Positions 1 to 8,731 of a DNA stretch of 22,654 nt are shown here, piece by piece. Both the position numbers and the translations under genes were made by a program. The notes under the pieces are model-generated. The model ran no database searches and was not told the DNA's origin. It saw only the letters and a program-made list of their open reading frames with translations. The DNA lies in NCBI GenBank assembly GCA_964548025.1, contig CAZJRI010000086.1:1-22654 (forward strand), read 5' to 3'. Position 1 is the first letter of the stretch. Each line of letters begins with the position of its first letter. The stretch comes from JAHRVQ01 sp964548025 (GTDB lineage: Bacteria > Pseudomonadota > Gammaproteobacteria > Pseudomonadales > Azotimanducaceae).

Positions 1-2047
1 CCAGGATGTTCAGAAAGGGTCTGGTTTATAAGAAAGCAGCCTGGGTGAACTGGGATCCAGTGGATCAGACAGTGCTGGCCAATGAGCAGGTAATTGACGG
101 CAAGGGCTGGCGTTCAGATGCGCCTGTTGAGAGACGAGAACTGTCACAGTGGTTTGTAAAGATTACCGACTATGCCGAGGAACTGCTGGACAATCTGGAT
201 GAACTCGACGGCTGGCCAGAGAAAATCAAGACGATGCAGCGCAACTGGATTGGTCGGTCAGAAGGCGTTGAGATGACTTTCCCTTTGCCTGATGGGGATT
301 CAACATTTGGAGAAGGGGTGACTGTCTATACTACCCGGCCTGATACGTTAATGGGGGCGACCTACCTCGCCGTTGCACCTCAGCATGCAATTGCAAAAAA
401 AGCCGCAGAAAATGACCCTGCATTGGCGGAATTTCTGGAGCAATGCAACCAGATTAAGGTTGCCGAAGCGGATATGGCGAAAATGGAAAAGCTTGGCATG
501 GACACCGGCTTTAGAGCCAGTCACCCGCTTACTGGTGAGGATATACCCATCTGGGTGGCAAATTTCGTGCTGATGGAATACGGATCGGGTGCCGTCATGT
601 CCGTGCCAGGTCATGACCAGAGGGATTGGGAATTTGCCCGCAGATATGGATTGGATATCGTCCAGGTTGTCGCGCCCGGGAAGGACAGTGATGAATTCTG
701 TGATATCAGCCAGGAAGCCTATTTGTCAAAAAACGGAGTATTGGTTAATTCCGGTGAGTTCAATGATCTCAACTTCCAGCAAGGATTTGATGCCATTGCC
801 GCGGCTCTGAAAGAAAGAGGGTTGGGCGAAAAACAGATCAACTACAGACTGCGTGACTGGGGTGTATCCAGGCAGCGGTACTGGGGATGCCCCATTCCCA
901 TGATCAATTGTGAGAAATGTGGTTCGGTGGCAGTACCGGACTCTGAGCTGCCGGTGCTATTGCCCACTGAAGTTGAATTTGACGGGGTTGGTTCTCCTAT
1001 CAAAAAAATGCCTGATTGGTACAAGACCAGTTGCCCTGAATGTGGCGGAGAAGCTGAAAGAGAGACCGATACATTTGATACTTTTATGGAATCTTCCTGG
1101 TATTACGCGCGATTCGCAGCAAGCGGGAATGATAGTGAGATGCTGGATGAACGTGCAAAATACTGGACATCAGTTGATCACTACGTCGGTGGTGAGGAGC
1201 ATGCAATTCTTCATTTGCTCTATGCCCGCTTTTTTCACAAAATCATGCGTGATGAGGGCCTGGTTGATTCGGATGAACCCTTTAGAAAACTGTTGGCGCT
1301 GGGTATGGTGCTGCAGAACGGGGTGAAGATGTCGAAGTCTGCCGGTGATGCTGGCGACCCGCAGATCCTGTTGGACAAATATGGCGCTGATGCTGTGCGA
1401 ATGGCGATGATGTTTGCTGCACCACCGGAACATTCTTTCGAATGGTCCGAGCACGGAGTTGAATCTGCAGCACGCTGGCTGCGTACCCGTTTGTGGAATT
1501 CTGTTGATGAGTATCTGCAGATCGGTGAGGTGCCTGAGGTTGATCCATCGTCATTAACCGAAGGCCAGAAAGAGCTTAGACGCGCTGTGCATGAAACACT
1601 TGCAAAGGCAGAAGACGACTACGGTCGCCGTTTGACTTTCAATACTGTTGTCTCATCGGTTATGTCCTTGATGAATCAGGTGTCCAAGTTTGAAGATACG
1701 TCTGGTCAGGGTCGTGCAGTTGTTGGTGAAGCGTTGAATGCAGCGGTACTCATCATGTCACCTATAACGCCGCATATATCGCGGGAGCTCTGGGGCAAGA
1801 TGAATGATACACAGATTGAAGAAGTCACCTGGCTTAAAGTAGATGAAAATGCCCTTGAGAAAACTGTTGTAGAGATGGTTGTGCAGGTGAACGGAAAACT
1901 GCGGGGCAAGTTTCAAGTTGCGCCGGATAAGTCAAAAGATGAGGTCGAAGCGCTGGCCAGAGCAGACAGGAATGTCGACAAGTTTATCTCCGGTAAAACC
2001 ATCAGAAAGGTTATTGTTGTCCCCAACAAACTAGTCANNNNNNNNNN
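1..2047 (+). CDS. leuS: Leucyl-tRNA synthetase, 5'-truncated by the window edge, 3' end in an assembly gap
   Basis: Class I aminoacyl-tRNA synthetase that charges tRNA-Leu in the cytoplasm. The frame is open from position 3 with no start, and the first visible residues (FRKGLVYKK) match a point roughly 145-150 residues into the family, so the Rossmann N-terminus with the HIGH motif lies outside. Visible are the CP1 editing domain with TTRPDT (nt about 333-350) and GSGAVMSVPGHDQRDWEF, the CxxC zinc-type pairs around nt 912-921 and 1035-1044, and the KMSKS motif at nt 1326-1340. The motif is followed by AGDAGDP rather than the more usual KNNGxDP type. The C-terminal anticodon-binding and tail regions end at PNKLV, where the N run begins. 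In most homologues only a few residues follow this point, so the stop codon is lost in the gap. lptE and holA follow on the same strand, the usual gammaproteobacterial order. Confidence 0.97.
2038..2047. other. Assembly gap of ten Ns at the leuS/lptE junction
   Basis: Ten consecutive undetermined bases. They remove the last codons and stop of leuS and possibly the lptE ribosome-binding site. Read literally, the gap keeps leuS and lptE in one frame and creates a false 853-codon fusion. A TGATG overlap (TGA at 2050-2052, ATG at 2052-2054) just after the gap could be the true leuS stop, but then the gap length could not be exactly ten. The real gap size is therefore uncertain. Confidence 0.98.
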
Positions 2048-2051
2048 CGTG

Positions 2052-2567
2052 ATGCGATTCATTACCACTTTTTTATTGATAATTGCATTGGCGGGATGCG
2101 GATTCCATCTGAGGGGTACACAAGGTTATGAGATACCAGCCGCCAGCGTAAATGTCACAGCGACGAATCTATATAGCCAGTTTTCTCGTGAACTGGAGCG
2201 GATGCTGGCAGCCCAGGGGATAGAACTCAAGCCAGCTTCAGGCGCTGAGTATTCAATTTCAATACTGTCGGAGAGGACGACACGAAGGCCTGTGGCAACA
2301 TCAACTGACATCAGCGTCTCAGAATATGAGTTAAGGCTTGAGACGCAATTTAAGATAGATAGCACTACGGGTGAAGCACTCATCAGACCAACGTTACTCG
2401 CGGCCGAGAGAATATACAGTTTTGACAGATCCAGCCTGGTAGGCAGCTCGGAAGAGGAAGAAATGCTGACCGAAGAAATGCGCCGGGATATAGCCAACCA
2501 GATACTTCGTCGATTCAGCGCAGGCTTGAGACAGATGGCTGGCACCGGTACAGAGTCCGGGCAATAG
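2052..2567 (+). CDS. lptE: LPS-assembly lipoprotein LptE
   Basis: Outer-membrane lipoprotein that plugs and helps fold the LptD beta-barrel, the last step of lipopolysaccharide export to the cell surface. From the ATG at 2052 the product is 171 residues, normal for the family. It begins with a lipoprotein signal peptide (MRFITTFLLIIALAGC) whose lipobox LAGC gives the lipidated cysteine at residue 16, followed by the family-typical GFHLRG. The rest is a small alpha/beta domain with a charged C-terminus (EEEEMLTEEMRRDIANQILRR). The ATG is preferred over the adjacent in-frame GTG at 2049. The upstream context is partly hidden by the N run. It sits between leuS and holA, 7 bp before holA, and is almost certainly co-transcribed with both. 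Confidence 0.93.
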   Translation: MRFITTFLLIIALAGCGFHLRGTQGYEIPAASVNVTATNLYSQFSRELERMLAAQGIELKPASGAEYSISILSERTTRRPVATSTDISVSEYELRLETQFKIDSTTGEALIRPTLLAAERIYSFDRSSLVGSSEEEEMLTEEMRRDIANQILRRFSAGLRQMAGTGTESGQ

Positions 2568-2574
2568 CAGGACT

Positions 2575-3588
2575 ATGAAGATCTATCCGGAGAAACTCGC
2601 AGCACAGTTGGGAAAAAGTGTCGTACCGGTTTATATAGTAAGTGGTGATGAACCCTTACTGGTCCAGGAGAGCTGCGATACCATCCGTGCGCACCTGAAG
2701 AGCATGGGTTATACCGAGCGAGAACTATTTCATATTGATTCCGCATTCGACTGGGAACAGGTGCTATTCAGTGCCAACAGCATGAGCCTCTTTGCCGAAC
2801 AGAAACTGCTTGAATTGCGCCTACCCGGTGGCAAACCCGGGGACAAGGGAGCCAGGGCATTGCAGGCCTATATTCAGAATCCGCAGGAGGGGACAACCAT
2901 GTTGCTGGTATTGCCAAAACTTGATGCTGGCAGTCAGAGAAGCAAGTGGTTTAAAAGCCTGGATTCTGCAGGAATATTCGTGCAGGTCTGGCCAATCGAC
3001 ATAAAACAGCTACCCCGTTGGATAAATGACCGATTCAAGATAGCTGGGCTGAGAGCATCCCGTGAAGCAGTTTTCGCGCTGACCGACAGAATTGAAGGTA
3101 ATCTGCTGGCTGCCGTACAGGAGATTGAGAGGCTCAGATTGATTGCACCTGGGGATCAGGTTGATCTGGACCTGATCATAGAAGGCGTTTCTGACAGCGC
3201 CCGTTATGATGTATTTGGATTGATTGATGCAGCGGTTGGGCAGGAACCGGCAAGATCGGCGAAAATGATCCAGGGACTGAGGGCTGAAAGCAACGACATA
3301 TTGTTCGTTTGTGCCATGCTCGCCAGAGAATTGAGAAATCTGATTTCAATGGCTCAGGCGGTTGTGAACGGACAAAGAATTGACTCGGTTCTTCAGAGTA
3401 ATCGCGTTTGGGCAAAACGAAAAACGGCTGTGGGCAAATGCCTGCAGAAAAGGACGACGAGTGATCTTGAGGGATGCCTCCGACGCCTTGGGAAGATTGA
3501 TCGCCAGGTAAAAGGCATCGCCAAAGGTGATCCCTGGGATGAGCTGGAAAGCCTGATCCTGTCACTGGCAGGAGTTGCCAGCTTATAG
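2575..3588 (+). CDS. holA: DNA polymerase III subunit delta
   Basis: Delta subunit of the clamp-loader complex. It opens the beta sliding clamp during replication. The 337 residues are close to the 343 of the E. coli protein. The N-terminus (MKIYPEKLAAQLGK...VYIVSGDEPLLVQES) is the usual delta start: an AAA-like fold without a functional Walker A, followed by a helical lid and a C-terminal collar domain ending in DPWDELESLILSLA. The gene starts 7 bp after the lptE stop, the standard order in gammaproteobacteria. Its stop lies 2 bp from the stop of the convergent phosphatase gene, and no hairpin terminator is visible at this junction. Confidence 0.95.
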   Translation: MKIYPEKLAAQLGKSVVPVYIVSGDEPLLVQESCDTIRAHLKSMGYTERELFHIDSAFDWEQVLFSANSMSLFAEQKLLELRLPGGKPGDKGARALQAYIQNPQEGTTMLLVLPKLDAGSQRSKWFKSLDSAGIFVQVWPIDIKQLPRWINDRFKIAGLRASREAVFALTDRIEGNLLAAVQEIERLRLIAPGDQVDLDLIIEGVSDSARYDVFGLIDAAVGQEPARSAKMIQGLRAESNDILFVCAMLARELRNLISMAQAVVNGQRIDSVLQSNRVWAKRKTAVGKCLQKRTTSDLEGCLRRLGKIDRQVKGIAKGDPWDELESLILSLAGVASL

Positions 3589-3590
3589 GG

Positions 3591-4139
3591 CTAGTTCACA
3601 ACAGTAGTCGCTTCAGATCCACGGCTGATCAGTGTTAGTTGGTTGCCATCGGTCTCAAATATCGTAATTGAGCCGTTGTCCGGTCGAAAAAGCATCACTT
3701 CGTCTCTGTCTTCTGCAACGCCAACAGCCGCATTGATCGCTACATAGTGAGAAAAAATAACGGTATCCTCTTTGATATCAAGGAGGCAACGAGCGAGATG
3801 AGCTCGCCACTGTATCAATTCATTGGACTGTTGTGACCATTTGCCTGACATTACCTTGCGAAGCCAGGAACCACGCTTCGCAAGGCTCAGACCTGGTGAT
3901 GGAATTTCGGCTAACCGGTTTTCCATCTGAATATCCTGCCCTGTTGAATCGGCCAGTGGTTTGGCTGTTTCCTGAGCCCTTTTAAGGGGGCTTGAGAGCA
4001 GAACCAGTGGCAGACTGTCTTCCAGTATTTTGCAGGAAGCAATCGCCTGGGAGCGACCCAGATCATCCAGACCCGGATCCAGGTCATCAGTGAAAGATGC
4101 TGCTGCTCGGCCATGCCTGACCAGGTAAATCTTCGCCAT
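3591..4139 (-). CDS. SixA-like histidine phosphatase
   Basis: Member of the histidine phosphatase (phosphoglycerate-mutase-like) superfamily, closest in size and layout to SixA, the phosphohistidine phosphatase acting on phosphorelay or phosphotransferase proteins. The chosen ATG at 4139 gives 182 residues and places the catalytic RHG at residues 8-10 after a short beta-strand (MAKIYLVRHG), as in the family. The other active-site elements are PLKR near residue 54, an acidic segment (ENRLAEIPSPG, 73-83) and a second histidine in FSHYVAIN (H131). The frame is open further up to an ATG at 4262, which has AGGA 8 nt ahead. That would add 41 residues unlike the family, so it is judged less likely. 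The gene is convergent with holA and divergent from cobS. The substrate cannot be told from sequence. Confidence 0.85.
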   Translation of the reverse strand: MAKIYLVRHGRAAASFTDDLDPGLDDLGRSQAIASCKILEDSLPLVLLSSPLKRAQETAKPLADSTGQDIQMENRLAEIPSPGLSLAKRGSWLRKVMSGKWSQQSNELIQWRAHLARCLLDIKEDTVIFSHYVAINAAVGVAEDRDEVMLFRPDNGSITIFETDGNQLTLISRGSEATTVVN

Positions 4140-4265
4140 AGTGAAACGCTCTGATACTTGAATGAGGCGGAGATTATAGAGTCGTTGGTCTACCCAGTCG
4201 ATCTTGCTAATGGCATTTTCGGAGCAATAAAGATATCCTTTGCCACTTCCGTTCCGCGACATCGT

Positions 4266-4280
4266 TAATTCCTGGAATTA
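4266..4280. promoter_or_regulatory. Perfect 7-bp inverted repeat between the phosphatase gene and cobS
   Basis: TAATTCC and GGAATTA flank a single central T, in the 188-bp divergent region 48 bp before the cobS start. This is a plausible operator for cobS or the phosphatase gene. No regulator is identifiable, and the palindrome also overlaps the leader of the alternative longer phosphatase start at 4262. Confidence 0.35.
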
Positions 4281-4327
4281 TCTAGAAACATCGTGGCTTC
4301 TTATTCTTTTTTTAGGCAGTTGTACTA

Positions 4328-5308
4328 ATGGCTCAGCAAGGCAATGCATTGGAAGGGACCGGTATACCGGATACTGAAATTGATGTTGGCAAAACCTTTA
4401 ATCTGGACGTAGATCTGAAGGTTCCGGCGTTCTCCACAGGCTCAGATCACGTACCTCCCCTGGATGACAGTTATCTCTTTGATCATGAGACAACACTGGC
4501 AATACTGGCAGGGTTTGCTCATAACCGACGCGTAATGATCCAGGGTTATCACGGGACTGGTAAATCAACCCATATCGAACAGGTTGCATCTCGCCTGAAT
4601 TGGCCCTGTATTCGAATCAACCTTGACAGCCATGTCAGCCGAATGGATCTGATTGGTAAAGATGCGATTGTGCTTGAAGATGGGCAACAGGTAACAGAAT
4701 TCAGAGAAGGTCTGCTGCCCTGGGCTCTGCAAAGAGCCTGTGCACTGGTTTTCGATGAATATGATGCGGGAAGACCTGATGTCATGTTCGTTATTCAGCG
4801 AGTACTCGAAGTTGAGGGTAAGCTGACACTGCTGGATCAGAGTAAAGTTATCAGTCCTCATGCGTCATTTCGGTTGTTTGCTACAACCAATACTATTGGC
4901 CTGGGTGATCCGAGCGGGCTCTACCATGGTACCCAGCAGATAAACCAGGGTCAGATGGACCGCTGGAATGTCGTTACAACGTTGAATTACCTGCCACATG
5001 AGCGTGAAGCAGATATTGTGAAATCAAAAATTGATGATCTGGATCGTAAGCGGGTCTCAAATATGGTCTCAGTAGCAGAATTAACACGGCAGGGATTTAT
5101 CAATGGTGACATTTCCATTGTGATGTCTCCCAGAACGGTCATTATGTGGGCGGAAAATGCTCGCATATTCAACGACTTCGGCTTTGCATTCAGGCTGACA
5201 TTTCTGAATAAATGTGATGAGACCGAGCGACCTATCGTCGCTGAGTACTATCAGCGTTGCATGGGTGAAGAGCTACCCGAGTCAAGTTCAAAAGTAGTTT
5301 TGGCCTGA
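4328..5308 (+). CDS. cobS: CobS-type AAA+ ATPase, cobaltochelatase motor subunit
   Basis: AAA+ ATPase of the MoxR/CobS group. In the aerobic cobalamin route CobS and CobT form the ATP-driven chaperone that works with CobN to insert cobalt into hydrogenobyrinate diamide. The 326-residue length fits CobS. Visible motifs are Walker A GYHGTGKS (73-80), the CobS-typical NWPCIRINLDSHVSRMDLIGK just after it, Walker B VFDEYDAGRPDVMF (from 141), the sensor segment LFATTNT (183-189) and MDRW (210-213). These blocks are very close to canonical CobS, so the family call is firm. The biological substrate is less certain, because no cobN or other cobalamin genes are in the window. cobT follows 49 bp downstream. 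The start ATG has only a weak upstream AGG. Confidence 0.9.
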   Translation: MAQQGNALEGTGIPDTEIDVGKTFNLDVDLKVPAFSTGSDHVPPLDDSYLFDHETTLAILAGFAHNRRVMIQGYHGTGKSTHIEQVASRLNWPCIRINLDSHVSRMDLIGKDAIVLEDGQQVTEFREGLLPWALQRACALVFDEYDAGRPDVMFVIQRVLEVEGKLTLLDQSKVISPHASFRLFATTNTIGLGDPSGLYHGTQQINQGQMDRWNVVTTLNYLPHEREADIVKSKIDDLDRKRVSNMVSVAELTRQGFINGDISIVMSPRTVIMWAENARIFNDFGFAFRLTFLNKCDETERPIVAEYYQRCMGEELPESSSKVVLA

Positions 5309-5357
5309 GCCTTCTTTCAATTGTCTGCCTCGCGTATTCAGAGGCAGGGAGTGGAAT

Positions 5358-7208
5358 GTGTCGCAAATAGATGATCCGACAGAAATATTCAAACAAGCAG
5401 TAACCTCGACGATGAGGGCTATATCCGGCAATGAAGAGCTGAATGTCAGCTTTGGCCGGGGAAAGCCGTATATCCAGGGCAATCGTGCGCGTGTACCACT
5501 GCCAGATGGCGGGTTGAATGAAGATCAGCTCGCAGCACTTCGGGGGACGTCGGATAAATTTGCTCTCGGTGTGAGATTTCACGATGAAGTGAAACACAGA
5601 AAAATAAGACCGCCGTCGGGAGTTGCCCAGGAGGTATTTGATTGCGTCGAGGAGGCGAGGGTTGCATCTATTGGTTCTTATCTGATGAAAGGAGTGCAGG
5701 ACAACCTGTCTGCAGAACTAGAGCAACACTGTATTCACCATGGATATCTTGAAATAGAACATCAATCGCAGGCACCGCTGGGTGAGGCAGTTGGATTTTA
5801 TATCCGTGAGAAGCTGGGTAATCCCCTTCCATCAACTGCTGAACAGGTGCTCGGTTTCTGGCGGGATCATATCGAAGAACATATTGGTGACCATTTGGAT
5901 CATGTTGAAGATGTTCTTTTTGATCAGGAAGAGTTCTCGAAGGTGTGCCGGCAACTGATAGTCGATCTTGGTCTGGCTGATGAATGGGGCGAAGAAGGCA
6001 ACGATGGTGAAGCTGACGACGCTGATCAGGATGAGCAGGAGATGGAGACAGAAGCCGGGGATGATGCATCAGAGCAGGAGATGACCGGTGATGCCGAGAT
6101 GGCAGATGCCATTGAGGGTGAAGTACCCGTTGACGTCGATTCTATGGATATGGCCGAGGCCGAAGGTGAACAGGACGAGGCAGGCGGACCACCAGATACG
6201 ATGGCGGACAGCAGTTGGCTTCGCCCAAGAGAAAGCCATTACAAGTCATATACCAATTCATTCGATGAAATTGTTCTTGCGGATGAAATGTGTGAACCGG
6301 CAGAGTTGGATCGACTACGGGGCGTACTTGATAAACACCTGCAGAATTCGATGATTGTGATAAGCAAGCTGGCCAATAGACTGCAGCGCAAGTTGATGGC
6401 CAAGCAGAATCGTACCTGGATATTTGATCTCGAAGAAGGATTGTTGGATACGTCCCGATTACCCAATGTGATCATGGACCCGTTCCATCCACTGGCGTTC
6501 AAGCAGGAAAAGGACACCAACTTCAAAGATACCGTTGTCTCGTTGTTGATAGACAGTTCCGGTTCGATGCGTGGTCGGTCAATCACCATAGCAGCGATGT
6601 GTGCGGATATTCTGGGCCGAACGCTTGAACGCTGCAGCGTCAAGGTTGAAATTCTCGGTTTCACAACCCGGGCCTGGCGAGGTGGTCAGTCGAGAGAACT
6701 CTGGCTCCAGCAGGGTAAACCGGCACAACCAGGTCGATTGAATGATTTAAGGCACATCATCTACAAGTCTGCAGAAATGCCCTGGCGAAGGGCTCGACGT
6801 AATCTGGGACTGATGATGAGAGAGGAACTGCTGAAAGAAAATATTGATGGCGAGGCGCTCTTATGGGCCCATAATCGAATTGTCGGGCGACAGGAGGATC
6901 GCAAGATTCTGATGGTTATCTCTGACGGTCTGCCGGTTGATAACAGTACGCTGCTGGTTAACCCCAGCAACTATCTCGAACAACACCTGAAATACGCGAT
7001 TGAACGAATTGAAAATCACTCTCCGGTCGAATTGGTGGCAATTGGTATCGGGCATGATGTTACCCACCACTATCGCCGCGCTGTGACGATCACAGATGCC
7101 GAACAACTTGGTGATGCCATGACGGAACAACTGGTCGATCTGTTTGACGAAGAGTCGAATACCAATCTGGGCCCCAGCCGCACGAGGGAAATAGCCCAGA
7201 CCGGCTGA
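5358..7208 (+). CDS. cobT: CobT-type VWA protein, cobaltochelatase partner subunit
   Basis: Partner of CobS, 616 residues, near the family length. It starts at GTG (5358), preceded by an AGGGAGTGGA ribosome-binding region. The N-terminal part (about 1-210) resembles CobT. A strongly acidic, low-complexity linker lies at about 211-290, and the C-terminal von Willebrand A domain has a complete MIDAS metal site, DSSGS in LLIDSSGSMRG, near residue 400. In the family, the acidic linker and VWA domain transmit ATP-driven motion from the CobS ring to the chelatase subunit. The stop overlaps the next start (TGATG, 7206-7210), so the NUDIX gene is translationally coupled. The absence of cobN nearby leaves open a role outside cobalt insertion. 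Confidence 0.9.
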   Translation: MSQIDDPTEIFKQAVTSTMRAISGNEELNVSFGRGKPYIQGNRARVPLPDGGLNEDQLAALRGTSDKFALGVRFHDEVKHRKIRPPSGVAQEVFDCVEEARVASIGSYLMKGVQDNLSAELEQHCIHHGYLEIEHQSQAPLGEAVGFYIREKLGNPLPSTAEQVLGFWRDHIEEHIGDHLDHVEDVLFDQEEFSKVCRQLIVDLGLADEWGEEGNDGEADDADQDEQEMETEAGDDASEQEMTGDAEMADAIEGEVPVDVDSMDMAEAEGEQDEAGGPPDTMADSSWLRPRESHYKSYTNSFDEIVLADEMCEPAELDRLRGVLDKHLQNSMIVISKLANRLQRKLMAKQNRTWIFDLEEGLLDTSRLPNVIMDPFHPLAFKQEKDTNFKDTVVSLLIDSSGSMRGRSITIAAMCADILGRTLERCSVKVEILGFTTRAWRGGQSRELWLQQGKPAQPGRLNDLRHIIYKSAEMPWRRARRNLGLMMREELLKENIDGEALLWAHNRIVGRQEDRKILMVISDGLPVDNSTLLVNPSNYLEQHLKYAIERIENHSPVELVAIGIGHDVTHHYRRAVTITDAEQLGDAMTEQLVDLFDEESNTNLGPSRTREIAQTG

Positions 7209-7762
7209 TGCACAGAGAACAAATCCTTGGTTTGATAAACACCTACCGTCAACGATTTCCTGACGAATCAATTGTTGCCGATGAGATGTGCAGATTTATC
7301 CAGGACAATCCTGAGTGTTTTTCCCGTGAACTTGAAATCGGACATATAACCGGTTCGGCATGGATTTTAAATCCCCTGGGCACCAGTGTCCTGCTTACAA
7401 ACCACAAGAAGTTGAATATCTGGGTGCAGCTTGGCGGTCATGCCGATGGGGAATCGGATATTGGTCGTGTCGCCCAGAGAGAAGCTGAGGAGGAATCGGG
7501 ATTAAAGACGATCCGGTTTCTTCTTGATGAAATATTTGACCTCGATATACACGAAATACCGGCCCGTGGCAGTGAACCGGCACATCTGCACTACGATTGT
7601 CGTTTCGTGATGCAGGCATATGATGAAGAATATATAATTAGCGAAGAATCCCATGATCTCGCGTGGATTCCACTGGTCGATATCGAGAAAACAACCATGG
7701 AAGCTTCGATACTTCGAATGGCAAATAAAACGAGAGATATTGCCCTGCCCAAATTGACCTGA
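7208..7762 (+). CDS. NUDIX hydrolase
   Basis: Hydrolase of nucleoside diphosphate-linked or related substrates; the exact substrate is unknown. It has 184 residues. The NUDIX box lies at 76-99 (GGHADGESDIGRVAQREAEEESGL). It fits G-x5-E-x8-RE-x-x-EE-x-G-L, with one residue more than the textbook x7 spacing between the first E and RE. The region after it (DLDIHEIPARGSEPAHLHYD) is rich in acidic and histidine residues and looks characteristic of one NUDIX subgroup. Start and previous stop share one base (TGATG), which argues for translational coupling to cobT. The next gene follows after 41 bp on the same strand. Confidence 0.88.
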   Translation: MHREQILGLINTYRQRFPDESIVADEMCRFIQDNPECFSRELEIGHITGSAWILNPLGTSVLLTNHKKLNIWVQLGGHADGESDIGRVAQREAEEESGLKTIRFLLDEIFDLDIHEIPARGSEPAHLHYDCRFVMQAYDEEYIISEESHDLAWIPLVDIEKTTMEASILRMANKTRDIALPKLT

Positions 7763-7803
7763 AAAAACTGGATCATTTTGCAGAGAATGATTGGAGGTTT
7801 TTG

Positions 7804-8610
7804 ATGTTACCTGAAGGATATAAGAAAAAGTCTTTTCGTCGCTTCGACATTGATATTGATGTTGATCGCCTGGTGGCTGAATACGAATCGATCCCTGAAG
7901 AAGCGTGGATGAACTCATATTGGGGAGATATTCATTGCTCTGTTGGCATGATGCTCCTGCGTGGTGGTAATGAAGGAAATTCAGAAGCGTTCTATAGTGA
8001 TTCTGTCTTTGATGCCCCAATTCTGGATCAACTACCTTATATCAAGCACTTTATGGCAGAAGACGGGCCATTTGGTGGTGCGATATATGGATTCTTTTTC
8101 CGCATGGAGCCTGGCGGTGTCTCTAGAAAACACCGGGACCTGATGAGCCAGTGGGAAGATCTCTATCGGGTTCATATACCCATCGTCACCAACCCGGGTG
8201 CTTTTCTGATTGCGAGCAATCGATCCATGCACTTTGCGCTTGGAAGTGCATGGACATTCGATAATTTCAAAGATCACGGTGTCGTTAACGGGGACGGTGA
8301 GAGACTGCATCTGATCTTCGACGTACCTTTGAACGAGAAAATGAAACGCCTGATTGACGAGGCGGAGGTTCTGAAGGGCACTGAAGATATGGAACACATT
8401 AAACGCATCAGTGATCCTGCGCCCAAGAAAGAATCATACCCTGGCGACCCCTTTATGGCGCGCACCATTGACATGCTCGAAAAACGTCTGATGAGTAACA
8501 AGGCGATATCTGAGTATCTGAATGACGAAAAAATTCCAACCAGGATCTACGCTCGTGATGGATGGAATGAGTCGATGGTTGCGGAACTCAGGGAACAGAT
8601 AGAAAAGTAG
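7804..8610 (+). CDS. Aspartyl/asparaginyl beta-hydroxylase family dioxygenase
   Basis: Fe(II)/2-oxoglutarate-dependent oxygenase with the double-stranded beta-helix fold. The 268-residue product shows the metal triad H110-x-D112 (KHRD) and H158 (FKDHGVV), and R167 in GERLHLIFDV, the expected 2-oxoglutarate anchor. RVHIPIVTNPGAFL and MHFALGSAWTFDNF are further family blocks. ATG 7804 is chosen because a strong GGAGG sits at 7793-7797 with 6-nt spacing; the TTG at 7801 would be too close. The C-terminal 90 residues are charged, without a recognised motif. It is the last gene of the cobS-cobT-NUDIX cluster and faces the CmcI-like gene tail to tail. The substrate (a protein side chain or a small molecule) is not predictable. 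Confidence 0.85.
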   Translation: MLPEGYKKKSFRRFDIDIDVDRLVAEYESIPEEAWMNSYWGDIHCSVGMMLLRGGNEGNSEAFYSDSVFDAPILDQLPYIKHFMAEDGPFGGAIYGFFFRMEPGGVSRKHRDLMSQWEDLYRVHIPIVTNPGAFLIASNRSMHFALGSAWTFDNFKDHGVVNGDGERLHLIFDVPLNEKMKRLIDEAEVLKGTEDMEHIKRISDPAPKKESYPGDPFMARTIDMLEKRLMSNKAISEYLNDEKIPTRIYARDGWNESMVAELREQIEK

Positions 8611-8731
8611 CTGATCCGGATTGGATGTTGTTCAGGCAATGCTACCAATTAGACCTCCCACAGGTAATCGCCAATCGGGTCTGTGGCCGCTGATTCGCTG
8701 ACTGTTTTAATTGCTGCCAGATCAAAACTGA

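Noticed and set aside
348..2545. Several minus-strand open frames within leuS and lptE
   Set aside because: They are shadows of strongly conserved plus-strand genes and have no protein-like motifs.
6..2567. A single 853-codon leuS-lptE open frame
   Set aside because: It arises only because ten Ns are read as codons. The second half begins with a lipoprotein signal peptide and is a separate gene.
4140..4262. Longer start (4262) for the histidine phosphatase
   Set aside because: It adds 41 residues with no family match and moves RHG away from the N-terminus. It has a fair ribosome-binding site, so it is not fully excluded.
8611..8731. Terminator between the convergent hydroxylase and CmcI-like genes
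   Set aside because: Only a 5-bp GTTTT/AAAAC pairing could be found, too weak to call.
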